Source: Kuschelorhynchus macadamiae
Lineage: Eukaryota; Arthropoda; Insecta; Coleoptera; Curculionidae
DNA length: 64,000 nt
Assembly (NCBI GenBank): GCA_030620095.1
Contig: JAUTXW010000358.1
Coordinates: 682,001-746,000, forward strand
Direction: 5' to 3'
The notes below the pieces were generated by a model. That model was not told the DNA's origin. It saw only the letters and a list, made by a program, of their open reading frames with translations, and did no database searches. Positions 1 to 10,838 of the stretch are shown in pieces (position 1 is the first letter of the stretch; each line of letters starts with the position of its first letter). A program made the position numbers and the translations under genes.

Positions 1-377
1 CCTCCAAAAACTGAAGAAAATAAAACTTTTCGTGACAAATCTACGATATAGCCATCGCCCCTAGCCAACCAACCTTGTTCATTAAATGCTCCTCTCTGAA
101 TATACAATTCAAAGTCAGACATTTGCAAGTCCTCCCTGTTTTTCCCATCCTTTATATACAAATCATGATAATGTTCATTAATGACATCTGCACCAGTATT
201 TGACAAAAAAATGAAAACAGCCTTGGAGTAATCAACTCCTTCTACATCATTCCTATAGTCAATTAAAGGTTTTATAATGTTCAAAACTTCCGGCACCATC
301 TTGTCAACTTCATCAAAAATGAATAGTTGTTTTCCACAATCACTAACATTGCCTTTTAGCCATGAATACAAATTGCT
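1..377 (-). CDS. Torsin: Torsin AAA+ ATPase, coding exon 3 (partial, runs off the left edge)
   Basis: On the minus strand this exon opens after a tttttag acceptor (rc of 378-383). It reads SNLYSWLKGNVSD, then the Walker B block LFIFDEVDKM (about residues 170-179 of the assembled protein), then the sensor-1-like block FIFLSNTGAD. Torsins are ER-lumen and nuclear-envelope AAA+ ATPases that need a LAP1/LULL1-type activator. The WLKGNVS segment before Walker B is typical of torsins rather than Clp proteins. The phase (0) matches the end of exon 2. The frame is still open at base 1, so the C-terminal sensor-2 part lies outside the window. A + strand ORF at 362-559 overlaps the acceptor and is not a gene. 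Confidence 0.9.
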
Positions 378-1330
378 CTAAAAATAATATATTTTTTACT
401 GTACTGCCACACTTTGAGCGTGAAATTACAATGTTTATGTCTAATACTATAGAAGAGATGATTAAACCAGGGGCAAATTTGAGGGAGCTTGGAATGACTG
501 CTGTATCGTCCATCAGAGATCTGACTTATTTGGATAGTGTAATTTTTATCTTTGACTAAGACTATTTATCAGTACTTCCCAAATCAACTTTAAAATCCTT
601 ATTAAGTATTGGTAAAACACCTACATCGGAATGATATTTTAACAGATCTGATTTTCTGTATTCTTATAAAAATAAACTTTACTACTCGGTATATAATTTT
701 AAGTCCAGTTTTTTTCGAAATAACATTGTATCTGTTAAAATCATGTTGTGGATGTGTCAAAAAATGGTGGCTTTCTTAGACAGAATGCTTACTTGTTATG
801 TAGAATAATGACTAGATACATTGTTAACACTAATTATTCTCAAAATAAAATTGTTTTAAGGTCTGTACCAATATGTAGCATAGACACCTCTAATATTCTA
901 AATATAACACAAAACTCAAATAACAGCAACAATATGTATTTTTTAGAACCATTCTTGGAAATGTAACTAATAAGAATAAGAATAATAATAATAATCAAAA
1001 TGCAAGAAGTTCAATAATTTTGGTAAATATTCTGTGCATAATACCTAAGATCGATCAACCCTTCCTGTTTCTGGAAAGTCATAACATGCCAGACATTGTA
1101 CTATATACTTATATTTTTTTGAGATGTTTTTTACGCGAACTATTGACTGGTTCAAACTCGGTTATTGCACAAAAATTCATAAATTTACGGCGTTTTGTAC
1201 CGCACCAAAAACAAAACTTTAGAAGAGCGTCAAATAACTGTGGCTATTGTTTATGATAACCATTATATTACTTTTACTACTAAAATATGTTTATTGAAAA
1301 TAAAGCAAAATAAGTTTAACTTCCAGTTGT
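378..1330. other. Torsin intron 2, 3' part, no gene
   Basis: This is AT-rich intron sequence with no convincing coding content. Around 627-655 a short stretch (cctacatcggaatgatattt) repeats sequence found at 4015-4040 inside LINE A, so a small LINE scrap is probably present. Confidence 0.5.
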
Positions 1331-1384
1331 ATAAGACTAACAGTGTTGAGGGCCGATACTGCTGGTTAGGATGTCTGGAAGTGA

Positions 1385-2490
1385 AGATGATGATGAGAAG
1401 ATGAAAACACTTATTGCTTAAAATGTAAAAAAAGTGTAAATGAGGACCATCAAATCTACCAATGCGACTTGTGCTGTGAATTTATTTATAAGGAATGTTC
1501 TGAACTTACCACAAGTGAGCACAGATGCATGCCATTGCAGAAACGTATTTTAATATAACTTTGCGATGCATGCTCGGGAGTTTTGAAGAAAATTCCCTTC
1601 ATGGTCAAGATGATGGAAGGTATAAAAAGTGATTTAGATAGTTTAAAGAATATGCCAAGTGATTTAAGACATATTAGTACCTCAAAAAATGATGTTGTAG
1701 GTAAATCATATAGTGAAATCGAAAAGCCAAAAAAAAAGAAGTTGTTATTCCTAAACCCAAAACCAAGAAAACGCATTCGGAGGTAAAAAAAGATCTTATA
1801 GATAAAGTAGATCCTATGAAGCTCAACATTGATATAAATATTGGGAAAGATATTAGTGACGGAGGTGTAATTCTCGAATGTCATGATGATAATTTGACTG
1901 ATAAAATCAAGCAATTAATAGAAAAAAATATAGGAAAAGACTATGAAATCAAGTTGCCCAAAAAAACTTACCCCAAATGTAAAAATAATCAATATTCCAG
2001 AACAGGTAGGGAAGGATCAGGAACATATTAGAGAAAAGATTATCATGCAGAATAATATTGATTCGAATAAGAATGGTTTTCACATGGATGTTTTTCATTT
2101 ATATAACACAAAAAAAGGGTACTTTAATGCACTCGTTGAAATAGATACAAGCACTTTTGAGTGTTTGAAGGTCAAAGAGAAAGTGAACATAAGTTCTTGG
2201 GAGATGCCCGCTCTATGAATTTTTGAATGTGATTAAGTGTTATAAGTGCAATAGTTATCAGCATTTTTCCAAGGATTGTACAGAACAAGAGTGTTGTCCA
2301 AGGTGTGCCGGTGACCATGCCGAAAAAGACTGTACTGAAAGAAAGAAAGAATGTGTAAATTGCATGAAAGCAAATAAAAAGTTTGGGACAAACATTCTGA
2401 CTGATCATGTGGCGTGGGATAGAAACTGTCCATGTTTGCAGAGAGTTGAGGATCAGTTCAGAAATAGAGTAAATTATAGCCCCATATAGC
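1385..2490 (+). pseudogene. LINE A ORF1, nucleic-acid-binding protein, broken
   Basis: An N-terminal PHD-like finger is visible around 1410-1570, with KCKKSVNED, CDLCCEFIYKEC and later LCDAC, in frames separated by a stop. A lysine-rich middle follows (1583-1790). The C-terminal piece at 2223-2489 carries zinc knuckles: CYKCNSYQHFSKDC, then CCPRCAGDHAEKDC, then a third Cys cluster. Such proteins bind LINE RNA and chaperone target-primed reverse transcription. At least three frame changes separate the parts, so no intact protein can be made. Confidence 0.7.
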
Positions 2491-5167
2491 GAATAAATGT
2501 TTGCTGTTTGAATGTCCAAAATTTTTTGTGCAATAAAGAGGAGCTGTGTAATTATTTTCAAACAAGTTGTATAGATGTTCTTATTGCTACAGAGTCAAGG
2601 GTGACAAAGGATATTTGTGATAGTGAAATTGTGATGGAGGGCTTCTCTGTTGTATGGTGTAATTCAGCCAGCAGGTATACTGGAGGTGTTTTATGATATA
2701 TATGAGACTATATTTCATACAAAGTTCTTGATATTAAAGAAACAGATAGGTCCCTGTGGCTAATAACTATTGAAATAATGAAGTGTATAGTAATAGGGAT
2801 TTACCATTCACCAAGTGCAAGTATAGCTAATTTTTTGCATCTGACGGAGGAAATACTTGAAGAAAGTGTGTCGATGGAATGTGATTCACTATACATGGTG
2901 GGAGATTTCAATATTAATCTGGATGTTGCAAAACCAACTTTTTAGAGTACAAGACTGGTCGACTTAATGCAAGCAGTTAATTTAACACAAAAGGTAACAG
3001 ATTTCACACGTATTGATGGTATACATAGGACAATAGTAGATTTATTATTTACCGACAATCAATCAACGAATGTGGAAATTAGGTGAACCCCTAAAATTAT
3101 AGATCCCGACATGCTTGTTTTTAAAATAGGTAAAATGAACGAGGGAAGCAAAAAAGGAAAATCATCAAATCAAGTTAAAGATAGTAACTATAGGCAATGT
3201 AGAGGTATTATCAGAATCCTTGCATAAGAATGTGATGAAATCACTGGAAGTAATGGCACCACTTTATACCATAAAAAGTGATCGAGAAAAGAATGAATGG
3301 TTTGATCAAGAATTAAAAAACCTAATTAAAGAGCATGACAAATTATACCAACGAGCAAGATTGAAACATTCTGAACAAAATTGGGAAGCTTATCGACAAA
3401 CGAGGAACAGAGTGACACAGGAAATAAGAAGTAAAAAATGTAAATATTATGAAGATGTGATTGATAGAAATAAAGGAGACATTAAAGCCATGTGGAAAGG
3501 TATAAAAGAGGTTTTGGGACAAAATAAAAAAAGTGAAATTAAAGAAGTGTACTTTAATGAAAAGAAAGAAAAAGAAAAAGTAAGAATTGTTGAAAGTTTT
3601 AATTCATTTTTTATTAAGAGCTCAGAAGACATTGTAAATAAATTCTTAATTGCAAATCCCGTTCAACTACAACTGAATAATAGGGAAATTTTAAATATTG
3701 ATTTTTCTGAGTGAATTTACTATGGTTTCAGAGAAAGAAGTAATCAAGATCTTTAGTGACCTTAAAAAAGACTACTCTATAGATGGAATATCAAAGAATA
3801 TTTTAAAGAAGGGAAGTAAAGTGACTGAAAGAGAGTTAACTAAAATAATTAATAAATCATTGATAGAAGGTGAAGTTCCAAAGAGTTGGAAGGAATCTAT
3901 AGTTGTTCCCGTTCAAAAAATTCAAAACACAAAAAAATGTGAGGAATTCCTGTAAATATGGTGTCACTTGTGAAAAAACTCTGGAGTTGTGTGTAAAGAA
4001 ACAGCTTATGGACCACCTACATCGGAATGATATTTTAATAGAAAAACCAATCTGGCTTTCTTGATCAGCATTCCTGTGAGACAGCTATTCAGTTAGTCAT
4101 TACTAAGTGGAAGGAGATACTGGATGCAAATAAAGTGGTGCTAACAGTGTTTATAGACTTTAAGAGAGCATTTGAAACTATTAATCGGGACATACTATTA
4201 AAAAAACTTGAAAAATATGGTACTGTGGGAAATGCAAATAAATGGTTTAGTAATTAAAAGTAAGTAAAAGTGGGTGATTTTTTGTCTTCCCCTAAAATTG
4301 TTAAATATGGTGTCCCTCAAGGGACTGTTTTCAGTTGTACATTGTTCATACTGTATATAAATGATATTATAGATTGTGTAGATAATGATGTTGTAATAAA
4401 TTTTTTTGCTGACTGTAATAAATAATTTAGGAAATTGGTTAGGAATAAATAACTTATATGTAAATGTAAAGAAAACGAAAGCAATGTTATTTTTTAATAA
4501 AAGGAATGTAATAGAGCCAGATTTATTTATGTTAAATGAAAGATTAGAATTTGTAACTGAAATTAAGTACCTAGGAATTATAATAGACAATGAACTTAAA
4601 TTTTCTAAACATACAAAATATATATGTGATAAGATAGGTAAAAAAGTAAATTATTTCAGAAGAATTAGTCACAGCTTGTCATTGATGTCTAGGATTACAG
4701 TCTATAAATTCATCATTGCTCCACACTTTAAATACTGCCCTACAATATTATTTTATGTTAATGAGAATAGCAAGGCTATACTACAAAAACTTCAGAATAG
4801 AGAAATGAGGACTGTTCTAAGGGTAAATAGGTACACTAGTGTTAGAATGATGTTGGATACTTTAAAATTTTTGAATGTAAATCAAAGACTGGTATATCAT
4901 AATTTAATTCTTATTTATAAGATGTTGCACCATATGTTACCTAAATACTTGATTGATAGGATAAGGTTAGTGAATGATATACATGGTTATAACATGAGAT
5001 CAGCGGTAAATATATTTGTGCCTAGAGCAAATAAAACGATTACTCAAAAATCTTTGTTTTATCAGGGTGTATGCATTTATAATACATTGCCACTCGATAT
5101 AAAATCTTCCCAAACTCTAAGAGAATTTAAAAGAAATGTTCGCACATTTATTAAGGAATTCAATTGA
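2490..5167 (+). pseudogene. LINE A ORF2, endonuclease plus reverse transcriptase, broken
   Basis: The endonuclease starts near 2500 (NVCCLNVQNF, then IATESRV) and keeps MVGDFNINLD near 2900. The expected late SDH motif reads DPD near 3105. The RT has IFSDLKKDYSIDGIS (3740-3790), VFIDFKRAFETIN (4150-4190) and GVPQGTVFSCTLF (4310-4345). Its catalytic FADD box reads FADC near 4408. The C-terminal 253 codons (4406-5167) are open, with KYLGIIIDNELKF typical of the RT thumb. Multiple stops occur before that. Confidence 0.75.
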
Positions 5168-5360
5168 GGTCTACTTTTTTGATGTCTCTTAATATATAGA
5201 CGTATTTAAGCCTTATATTGTTTAATTAATTGGGGAGGTGGCAATTTTCGCAGGTTAGATTATAATATAGATGGAGTGTCATGATTGTGTTTAGTTCCTA
5301 CCATTATTATTGTAATGTTTTAGCAAAGTTATGCTAATAAATTATTTGTTGTTGTTGTTA

Positions 5361-7385
5361 TAACTGAGCACTGGCTTAAGGTAGATAAGCCTTGTTACAT
5401 GTCTGAATATAAGTTTGTTTCCAAGTTTTGTAGAGAAAATACCATACATGGTGGCACAGTAATTTTAATAACAAATTCCTAGAAAAGTACCCATTTAAAA
5501 ATATAACTAAATTTGACAACATGATAGTTGAAAAAGAATTTGAAATGTTCTTAGTAAGTAATTTTAAATCAGACAATTATATACTTTGTTTATATAGACC
5601 TCCTAACTCAAATGTTTAAGATTTATTCATAAGGTTGAAGGGAGTCTTAGTTCAACATCCACTATGTAAATTAGTAATAGCAGGAGATTTTAATATCAGT
5701 TTTGCAGACTGTGATTCAATACATGTTCAGTAGCAACTTAAAAATTTGCTGGCTTGTGTTAATTTGGACATGCTTATTGAAAAACCAACTTGTTTAACTA
5801 ATCATTCATCAAGCATCATAGATTATATTTGTACTAATTTTAACAATGACACAGAGAGAAATCTTAATTGATGTAATTCCTGCAGGTCTTTCGGATCATT
5901 AGGCGGTTAGAGACAACTTAACTTAATTCTGGGATTACAAACTTTAAACATTTGGCACAACAATTTGATTGGCAGAGTAGAGGAGTATGTTGGGATCTAA
6001 TGATCTTCTGGAAAATTTTCCTGACATCCTTGTAAAACTGATTAATAAAAATTGTCCTTTTCAAAAAATTAAAACAAAAAATAAAAAACTCTGGCTTACT
6101 AGAGGAGTAATAAACTCCTCAAAAAATAAGCGAAGTTTACAAACAATTCGAAAATTTACTTAAAATGAATATTTTATATACTATTTTAATAGACATAAAA
6201 ATGTTTATCGGCAGGTTATCAAACTGGCCAAGAATTATATCATAAGAATTGAATTAACAATACAAGGAAAAAACAAAAGAAAACTGGAATATTGTAAATG
6301 ATCTTCTGGGAATAAAATAATGTTGTATGTGATAAATTATCATTGGATCCTAGTATTTTAAATAACTTTTATTGTTCTGTGGGCACTTAAAACAAATCTG
6401 ATACAAACAACAGATCCTATGAGCTATTTAAATGTGAATAGTTTTGGATCATCAATCTTTTTTTTTTACTAATGTTGAATGGTTATCAATCAGGGAGTGC
6501 ATTTAAGCAAATAAAAAATAAGCACTCGTCTAGATTTGATGATATATCTGTCAGAATTTATGAGAGCCTTCCCTATGAGACACTATACGTGCTACCAGAA
6601 GCATTCCTTTTGGGAGGGGTATGTTCCTTCTTTTTTGAAGACCGTAGAGGTTATACCTATATTCAAGGGGGGGATCCTGAGGATTCTTCAAATTGTCTCC
6701 CTATTTCTTTACTTACAACACTCAGTAAAGTTGTTGAAAGGCTTGTTAAGGTCAGAGTGCTTTCTTTTCTAGACAGATAAAATTCTGACAGTGTCCGTTT
6801 GGTTTTCAAAGGGGTAAATTGACTGGTGATGCTATCTTCTCTTTCATTAAGAAAATTTACTTGGGTTTGAATGAAGAGGAGCTAACTGCTGCTGTTTTTT
6901 GTGACTTTTCTAAAGCTTTCCATTGTGTCAATCATAAATTACTTAAAAAAAAATTGAAACCCTATGGTTTTAGGCAATTTCATTATAATGGTTTCTGTCA
7001 TACCTATCAGGAAGAAGACAGTTTGTTAGGACTCCAAAAGGACGATCATACCTATTTTTGTCGTACCTTAATGATCTTGCCTTTTTGGATATTCGGGGGA
7101 CTATACTATTTTTGCAGATGATACTCTTCTCTGGAGAGGAGCTGATCACAACGGTTTAATCAACACCATTTGTGAGAATTTGGAGAGGATGAAAGAATGG
7201 TGTGCCTCTAATTACTCAAGATCTAAGTAAGATAGTATTTAAATAAAAAACCAATCCGTCACATAATTTTTGAGTAGTCATATTGATAATCAATTACATT
7301 CATCTGCAGCTAACATGGCATATGGCACACATAAGATATGGGATTGCTTTTTGGAGATTTTGTAACTATTTTTAATGTTGTTTAA
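5361..7385 (+). pseudogene. LINE B, 5'-truncated non-LTR retrotransposon ORF2 remains
   Basis: The element begins inside the endonuclease directly after the tail of LINE A (TEHWLK, then HGGTVILI near 5450, AGDFNISF near 5685, DYICTNF near 5825). The RT follows at 6530-7200: PSFLKTVEVIPIFKGGDPEDSSN, FGFQRGKLTGDAIFSF, then FCDFSKAFHCVNHKLL and FADDTLLWRGAD. The wording resembles LINE E (CEHWAG, GGGTVIYAH), so both may belong to one clade. Frames shift at least six times. A thumb-like scrap (HIRYGIAFWRF) at 7325-7365 ends it after an internal deletion. Confidence 0.7.
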
Positions 7386-7389
7386 TTTT

Positions 7390-8166
7390 TCAACCAGTGC
7401 TGTCTATGGATCAGCATGATTTCATAAAACAAAGTTCAACCGAAACAAACTTCCTTATGTATGAGGGATGCCTGTTGGATGCTTTGGAGACATGGTGTCA
7501 GATAAATGTAATTTACATTGGTTTCTCCAAAGCATTTGTTAAGGAGAGTCACAATATACTGATCCATAAACTGGAGAAGTTTGGAGTCTACAGCAGTATT
7601 TTAAACTGGTTTTCTTTCTATCTATCAAACCATAGACAGATTGTGAAAATAAATAATTTTATCTTTTGTGAGACCTTGGTCACATCTCGTGTTCCTCAGA
7701 AAGCCCACTGAGCACCATTATTATTCAACTGTTTCATAAACGTTTTAAAAAACTTAGTATTTTCATCCTTTATTCTGCTTTACACAGATGATCCCAAAAT
7801 GTTCAGAATGGTAAAAAATTCTCTAGATATACAGATGCTTCAGGATGACATAGATCGGTTCTACAAATGGATAGAATCAAATGATTTAGTTTTAAATGTA
7901 CAAAAATGTAAAGTATTACGAGTCAAAAAATTAAAGATCCCTGTATATTTCATTATACCATAAACCATGAAATTCTTGAGAATGTAAATGAAATCAAAGA
8001 TTTGGGATTCTGATAGATCAGCAGTTACCTTTTGTTCCATATATTAAAGATATTACTGAAAAAGATTTTAAATTAGGTTTTTTTTTCAGAACTCTCAAGG
8101 ATTTTAATATCATGAAAAAAACAAGCATATCCTATATTAAACCTGTTTTAGGTTTGCTTGGGCTGC
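7390..8166 (+). pseudogene. LINE C, reverse transcriptase fragment
   Basis: The open piece at 7397-7711 reads DALETWCQINVIYIGFSKAFVKESHNILIHKL, an RT fingers/palm region. It continues after a frameshift with LYTDDPKMFRMV (catalytic box degraded from ADD to TDD) and WIESNDLVLNVQKCKV. The fragment stops within about 10 bp of the donor site of torsin exon 2. The intron edge has therefore nearly been overrun. Confidence 0.65.
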
Positions 8167-8172
8167 ACTTAC

Positions 8173-8438
8173 TTTATATTGCTCAATATATGTTCTCTCT
8201 GAAAAATGCATTCTTCCAATAAAATGATGGACATATTTACTTTTTACTCCTTTTGCAAACATACTGTCTGCTATAAAATCTGAAACATAATTTTTTCCAG
8301 TTCCTGTCATTCCATGAAAACTGAGAGTTAATGCTTTCTTCGGAGGAAAATGAGGATTAAAATGTGATGATAAGGCATCTACTGCAGTCTCTAATAGTGG
8401 CTGCCCATATACTTGCTCTGTAATATTCTTCAAAAGAC
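8173..8438 (-). CDS. Torsin: Torsin coding exon 2 (Walker A exon)
   Basis: The exon runs from a tttaag acceptor (8440-8439) to an AAA|gtaagt donor (8172-8167). It encodes residues 64-152 and starts GLLKNITEQVYGQPL. The Walker A motif is GMTGTGKN at residues 106-113; the terminal Asn is characteristic of torsins. HFIGRMHFSERTYIEQYK follows, directly before the WLKGNVS block of exon 3. Incoming phase is 1 and outgoing phase is 0, both matching the neighbouring exons. No ATG precedes the frame here, so this exon cannot be the start of the gene. Confidence 0.92.
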
Positions 8439-8477
8439 CTTAAATAAAATTTTAACTGAAAATATTAGACTATTTAC

Positions 8478-8667
8478 CATTTTCTTCAAAAGTATAATGC
8501 TTACGTGATTTTTTAAATTTAATCCAGTCGTCATTACAGCACTCTTTAATATAGCAATAAGGATTATAACTATTTATTTCGGGTGCCCTTAACTGAAATC
8601 CAAAGTTCCATGCCCAAATCTCTTGTGTGAAGTAAAAAATAGAGATTATACAACCAAGGGTTTTCAT
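8478..8667 (-). CDS. Torsin: Torsin coding exon 1 (signal peptide exon)
   Basis: The ATG at 8667-8665 opens a 63-codon exon that ends AATG|gtaaat at 8478. The first about 20 residues (MKTLGCIISIFYFTQEIWAW) form a hydrophobic signal peptide, as expected for an ER-lumen torsin. A Cys pair follows in YIKECCNDDW, common in torsin N-termini. The intron to exon 2 is only about 39 bp (8439-8477), short but near the insect minimum. Splicing gives EEN-GLLKNITEQ without a break. The 5' UTR and promoter must lie right of 8667 and show no clear box. Confidence 0.85.
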
Positions 8668-9603
8668 AATAAAATTTACACTTAATCCTAATTTAACGCT
8701 TAATTTATTAGTTTTCTCTTTATTTATATCATTTTATTTAAAAAAGATCTTATCTATACTTTCCGGCATCTTCAAAAATATATAATCGGAGAATACCAGA
8801 TGTCCACAGGTGTTGATTCAAATTATGTCATTAGTTTCTAGGTTAAGGTGGGAGGATTAACGGCTGCTACCACTTAGGTTGTGGGCTTGCAAATTTGTGC
8901 AGTTACCCTGTCTTAGTCAGAGTTGGGATAACCTAACTAGATAATTTACACCTTATTCCGGTTTGGAGAGTTTTTCTTCTCCCGTGGTTTTTTCGGACTA
9001 ATCGAGTCTCGTGGCCCTGCCCGAGCATCCTAGTGGTACACCTTTTTATTCTGACGTAACATATAGGGCAGGTGGAAGAGTGCGCGGAAAGGAGGTCCAG
9101 CATCACCCTTCGAGGATGAGGAAGAAATTTACGTCTGGGGAATGTCAACCAGACTGTCCTTACAGTTTATCGAAGAGTGCGAACTTCCCCCTAACCTGGT
9201 TACCGGCGTGAATAGCAGCGTGGAAAGTGAATCCGTTTTACACTCTTTCCTCTTGGATTTTAAACCACTAATATTGGCTGTAGACTTGAAAAGCCGTGCA
9301 CCCACCTAGGATTCGAACCCAAGCCCGCCAGACCAACTCAGATGTAAAGTTATTTCCATTTCCATTATATGTTTTTGGCACTGCACTTCGCAACTTCCCA
9401 GATTGCTACCCGTCCGGAGCTTACTCGCTTTATCCGGCGACCCTCGGAGCGAGATACACTTTATTCCGGTTTGGGGACGTTATCGGTGGGATGTCCGGAT
9501 GGCGAGCTCTGGGCTCCCGATCACCCCGTGTATTTCAAATCTTTAAATTTAACTTTCTTTAAAAACTTTTCTAATGCATCTTGGCTTCCACTAGATGCCC
9601 CTT
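8668..9603. other. Torsin upstream region, GC-richer non-coding DNA
   Basis: No supported gene. From about 8930 the sequence is clearly richer in G, C and CpG than its surroundings. Two stretches resemble one another (acaccttattccggtttgg near 8949 and acactttattccggtttgg near 9458), suggesting an old duplication. Short ORFs here (9011-9211, 9296-9605) show no family features. Confidence 0.4.
9296..9345 (-). repeat. tRNA-like B-box segment, possible SINE remnant
   Basis: On the minus strand 9319-9309 reads GGTTCGAATCC, a perfect pol III B box. It sits in a TGGGTTCGAATCC context like a T-arm, with a degenerate A-box-like stretch (gagttggtctgg) upstream. No complete cloverleaf was found, so this is at best a tRNA-derived SINE head. 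Confidence 0.35.
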
Positions 9604-10013
9604 GAGAGTACTACTGGTCTCACGAGATAACCTTTTCTTTCAAGCTATCCCCTTACCCCTCCCACTCCCGCCACATAGCGGCCATTACGCTAATATTCTA
9701 TGTAGAACTGCGGCAGACGAACGGGATAGAATACAGGAACAACTAGGCCTCACACGTTCACAGTGTCTGCTCCCTTTCTAGCGGGGTCGTTAGTTTCCAC
9801 TCTGAGCGGCTGAGTCTCCCGTTTCCCCCCGAAATAAAGCAGCAAAACCGAACACGTGGCACCACTTATGTTATCAACACAGAGGTCTGCATTCGACGAG
9901 ACGAACCGGAAGACTGTGATGTAAAGTTATTGCTTTACGCTTTCGACCACCTGTCGGCTTTTTTGTAGGTTAGTTTTTATGTTAAACGTTTACGGAGAGT
10001 CTGCCACATAGAA

Positions 10014-10051
10014 TCGTGACCACCGTACAAATTATTTGTACGGTGATCGTG
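10014..10051. repeat. Short palindrome in the foldback loop
   Basis: ACCGTACAAAT and ATTTGTACGGT flank a single T, extended by imperfect cgtga/tcacg-type pairing on each side. The arms would form a stable hairpin. No function is apparent. Confidence 0.6.
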
Positions 10052-10059
10052 ACCCTATT

Positions 10060-10353
10060 CAGTGTTGCCAGAACATTCTGATAAACGGTAATAGATAAAC
10101 GTTCGAAAAGGTAGCAGATTTTGAAGAAAGGTAACAAATTCTTATTGGTGAGCACTGCGCTTTAGAGAGCAAAAAAAAGCTTGCTAGCTTTTATTCCTTA
10201 TGCGGTGATTCTGCCGTTCAGCCATTCTCCTCCCAAATAAACAATTTTTTTGCCATGGGTAAAAAGGTAATAGGTTTTATCAGAAGGTAAAAAGTAATAA
10301 ATCTCACCAAAAGGTAACAGATCTGTTACAATTGTAATAACCTGGCAACACTG
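10060..10353. mobile_element. hAT-type MITE, 294 bp
   Basis: It starts CAGTGTTGCCAG and ends CTGGCAACACTG, a perfect 12-bp terminal inverted repeat with the CAGTG start common in hAT elements. Flanks accctatt (10052-10059) and agcctatt (10354-10361) fit an 8-bp target duplication with one change. Inside, a motif like aaaggtaayagat recurs about six times. It encodes no protein and would depend on a hAT transposase elsewhere. Confidence 0.7.
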
Positions 10354-10838
10354 AGCCTATTTAATATTTTGGTCCGGATTCAATAACAGGAGTTAGCGCT
10401 AACATTTCAGTTCCATTTATAGCTAGTCATCACAAAAAAAAAAAGTCAGACTGTGACAAACCTGGTTGTGCTGGAGAGTTGTAACTACTCGGAGGAGAAG
10501 CCAAGATAATTTATTACTTTAAGATATTAATTTAAAAATTTAAAAGTCTCGTGAACCGCCTCGTGAAAGACATACCTTTATGTTCTTAACATAAGTGGTT
10601 CTACGTGTTCGGTTTTGCTGTTTTGTTTCGGAGGGAAGTAAAAAACTTAAACGGTCTGAGTAGAAAGTAATGACCACGCGATAAAGGGAGCAGACGCTGT
10701 GAACGGGTGAGGCCTAGTTATTCCTGCATTCTATCGTGTTTGTCTGCCCGATTCTATGTATAATAAGTCGAGGAGTAGGAAGGGTTCGGGATTGATTTGA
10801 AAGAAAGGGTCATTGCATGACACCAGTAGTACTTCCTT

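Larger units (their letters stand above)
1340..5360 (+). mobile_element. LINE A, non-LTR retrotransposon, nearly full length but dead
   Basis: In order along the + strand this element has an ORF1 with a PHD-like zinc finger and CCHC knuckles, an AP-type endonuclease, a reverse transcriptase and a C-terminal domain. It ends in a short TTG tandem tail at 5347-5359. It lies antisense in torsin intron 2. Layout and motifs suggest the CR1/Jockey-like groups, but the clade cannot be fixed by eye. Many stops and frameshifts break both ORFs. The 5' border is approximate. Confidence 0.75.
9604..10838. repeat. Large inverted repeat (foldback) with about 300-bp arms
   Basis: The left arm (about 9604-9905) and right arm (about 10552-10838) are diverged reverse complements. 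Shared blocks include agtactactggt, tttctttcaa, aactaggcctcac, gttcacagcgtctgctccc (G/C variant) and caaaaccgaacacgt. The loop of about 650 bp holds a small hAT MITE and a near-perfect 36-bp palindrome. No transposase is encoded. It could be a foldback transposon or a palindromic duplication. Confidence 0.7.

Noticed and set aside
362..559. 65-codon plus-strand ORF at the torsin exon 3 border
   Set aside because: It overlaps the splice acceptor of exon 3 and has no features of its own.
9011..9781. Several ORFs in the GC-rich stretch upstream of torsin
   Set aside because: Overlapping frames on both strands without domains; explained by low stop-codon density in GC-richer DNA.
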